Assembly: GCA_044220635.1 (NCBI GenBank)
Contig: JBGAQP010000033.1
Coordinates: 1-33,074 of the forward strand
Source of the DNA: JBGAQP01 sp044220635
Lineage (GTDB): Bacteria > Pseudomonadota > Gammaproteobacteria > Burkholderiales > Usitatibacteraceae
Direction of reading: 5' to 3'
Length of the DNA: 33,074 nucleotides
The translations under genes and the position numbers were made by a program. Positions 31,809 through 33,074 of this stretch are shown one piece after another. The notes beneath the pieces are model-generated. The model was given only the letters and a program-made list of their open reading frames with translations, was not told the DNA's origin and searched no databases. Positions within the stretch are counted from its first letter, which is position 1. Each line of letters starts with the position of its first letter.

Positions 31809-31824
31809 TGCAACCGGCATGCCA
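31809..31824 (-). promoter_or_regulatory. Sigma54 (RpoN) promoter of pilA
   Basis: On the minus strand TGGCATG-CCGG-TTGCA matches TGGCAYG-N4-TTGCW at every position, with the exact -24/-12 spacing. Transcription would start near 31799, about 50 bases before the pilA ATG. An AT-rich stretch further upstream (around 31880-31910) may hold the activator site. Confidence 0.85.
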
Positions 31825-32018
31825 ACTGTGCCAGCCCCGCCGGACGTTGTCTGTGAGTTAAGACACACCGACAAGCAATCCATTTTATCTCTTCAGATCA
31901 ATGCCTTATGGACCACACCCGGACTCGGCGCCGGCATCGCACCGCCGCGGAGACCTTCAGTCCGTTCCCGCCCGGTTCTCGGGGCGTGCCCGGACCCGAA
32001 GGGAGCGCGCGATCCCGC

Positions 32019-32040
32019 AAAAAGTGACCTAAATCGTCAC
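32019..32040 (-). terminator. Probable terminator overlapping the stop of the spermidine-synthase-like gene
   Basis: On the minus strand GTGAC (32040-32036) and GTCAC (32028-32024) form a short five-pair stem with a seven-base loop, followed by TTTTT. The stem includes the stop codon itself. The stem is weak, so this is a moderate call. Confidence 0.45.
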
Positions 32041-33074
32041 CGTTTCGCGGGTTTGTCGGGGGGTGCCGACGCATGGGCGAGGGCCATGCGCGTGACGAGG
32101 TCCTGGCGCTGCGGAGGCGTGAGCTTTTCCGAGTAGCGGTCCCACACCGCCTTCGCCGCTTCCCGATTGCCGCGGGCCAGCTGCGCGGTCATCGCCGCGA
32201 GGACCAGCATTCCGCGCTCCGACTCGAGCGCCGGCTCGAGATTCTCGAGAAGCGCCTCGGCGTTCGCGCGCATGCCGTCCGCATCGCGAAGGTTGATCGC
32301 CTTCAGCAGGGCGATGCGCCGCTTGCTCGAGGGATCGAGGGTCTTCCAGCATTTCGAGGCCTCGATGCGCTCGAAGATCACGCCCACCTCCTTGCCGTCC
32401 AGGTAGGGCGCGGAGCGCAGCACGACGTCGTTCACCGCGTCCACCCAGTCGATCGCCGCCCCGGAGCACTCCGCGAGGCCCGCATGCGCGAAGGCCGCCT
32501 GCAGGCGCCCAAGCGGCGGCAGCGTGACCGCCTGCGACGCGGCCCCGGTGAGCATCACGCCGATCGCCTCCGCCCCGCCGATGGCCTTCACGATCCGCAC
32601 GGGGCGGTTTTCCCCCACGTCCTGAAGGCGCGCGAGCGGCGTGCGCGATTCCCCGTCGATCATGGCGAGCAGCGGCACCTGGCGCTCGCGGACCGTGCGC
32701 AGGTCGTCCGCGCTCTCGCGCTTGAAGCGCGAGCGCGGGGCATGCTGGTCGAGGATGGGGAAGAAGTCGGAGTTGGGCAGGAAGCCGCTTTGCTCGAAGA
32801 GGGGCTCCAGGGCCCGGCGGCCGCCCACGCGCAGCGCCTCGAGGTCCGCGAGGTCGCGGATGCCCAGGTGCGCGAGGTCCTCGGCCGCGCCCTTGAAGCG
32901 GAAGACCTCCCCCGTGAGCGGCGGCAGGCCGCCCCTGGGTGAGGCGATCACGATGAGGTCGCCGATGCTCGGGCTGTAGACCGCGTAGTCGGCGAAGTTC
33001 TTGCCCAGCGCCGTGAACACCGTGGAGAGCAGCCCCACGTTGATCTCGTAGACCTGGACCCACTGCACGAGCAG
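32037..33074 (-). CDS. Spermidine-synthase-like protein, C-terminal part (5' end outside window)
   Basis: 345 residues are visible, open to the right edge. The first part, QWVQVYEINVGLLSTVFTAL then NFADYAVYSPSIGDLIVIAS, resembles the end of the spermine/spermidine synthase fold found in large bacterial proteins that join a membrane domain to an aminopropyltransferase-like domain. After about 60 residues the sequence becomes a helical, TPR-like region (RRIALLKAINLRDADGMRAN, then AEALLENLEPALESERGMLV) with no known motif. The SAM-binding part, if present, lies beyond the window, so activity cannot be judged. It reads towards pilA, but pilA has its own sigma54 promoter and a terminator lies between. 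Confidence 0.65.
   Translation of the reverse strand: MLVQWVQVYEINVGLLSTVFTALGKNFADYAVYSPSIGDLIVIASPRGGLPPLTGEVFRFKGAAEDLAHLGIRDLADLEALRVGGRRALEPLFEQSGFLPNSDFFPILDQHAPRSRFKRESADDLRTVRERQVPLLAMIDGESRTPLARLQDVGENRPVRIVKAIGGAEAIGVMLTGAASQAVTLPPLGRLQAAFAHAGLAECSGAAIDWVDAVNDVVLRSAPYLDGKEVGVIFERIEASKCWKTLDPSSKRRIALLKAINLRDADGMRANAEALLENLEPALESERGMLVLAAMTAQLARGNREAAKAVWDRYSEKLTPPQRQDLVTRMALAHASAPPDKPAKR

Overview
The window reads as a chromosomal stretch of a high-GC betaproteobacterium. Evidence is the gene order ffs-dnaX-ebfC-recR, the lptF/pepA-holC-valS neighbourhood, a sigma54-driven type IV pilin, and the general family resemblance of the proteins. Genus cannot be told from the sequence alone. 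Coding density is high, with many ATGA/GTGA stop-start overlaps. Only the first ~240 bases break the pattern: by hand count 106 of the first 240 are G or C (44%), while the coding sequence further right is visibly much richer in GC.

Left part (1-3734): a possible gene tail in AT-rich DNA, then a complete initiator tRNA-Met unit on the minus strand with promoter and terminator, a DUF4126 membrane protein, and the minus-strand replication/repair operon ffs (SRP RNA), dnaX, ebfC, recR.

Selenium/sulfur imidazole region (3759-9403): the highlight. senA (EgtB-like selenoneine synthase, minus) diverges from senB (selenosugar synthase), selD/senC (selenophosphate synthetase) and egtB (ergothioneine-type sulfoxide synthase); egtD (histidine trimethylation to hercynine) converges on egtB. 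The five genes can be read as one pathway set: EgtD supplies hercynine, EgtB adds sulfur, SelD activates selenium, SenB loads it on a sugar, and SenA transfers it to hercynine. SenABC was described in 2022 in Variovorax paradoxus, so the chemistry is known. The combination with a separate EgtB and a single EgtD, and the start-to-start overlap of senA and senB, merit attention. No C-S/C-Se lyase gene is visible here.

Middle (9599-22531): a 1172-residue fused flavin/iron-sulfur oxidoreductase of unknown substrate, tRNA-Ser(GGA), lptF without a neighbouring lptG, then a plus-strand run pepA-holC-small gene-valS-MFS exporter-enoyl-CoA hydratase-SDR.

Right part (22671-33074): a chromate resistance pair (rhodanese-ChrB fusion plus ChrA), moaC, a BepA-like M48 protease translationally coupled to soxX and soxA, a MacAB-type efflux operon preceded by a CpxR-like box and ended by a bidirectional terminator, a type IV pilin with a textbook sigma54 promoter, and the 3' part of a spermidine-synthase-like gene running off the right edge.
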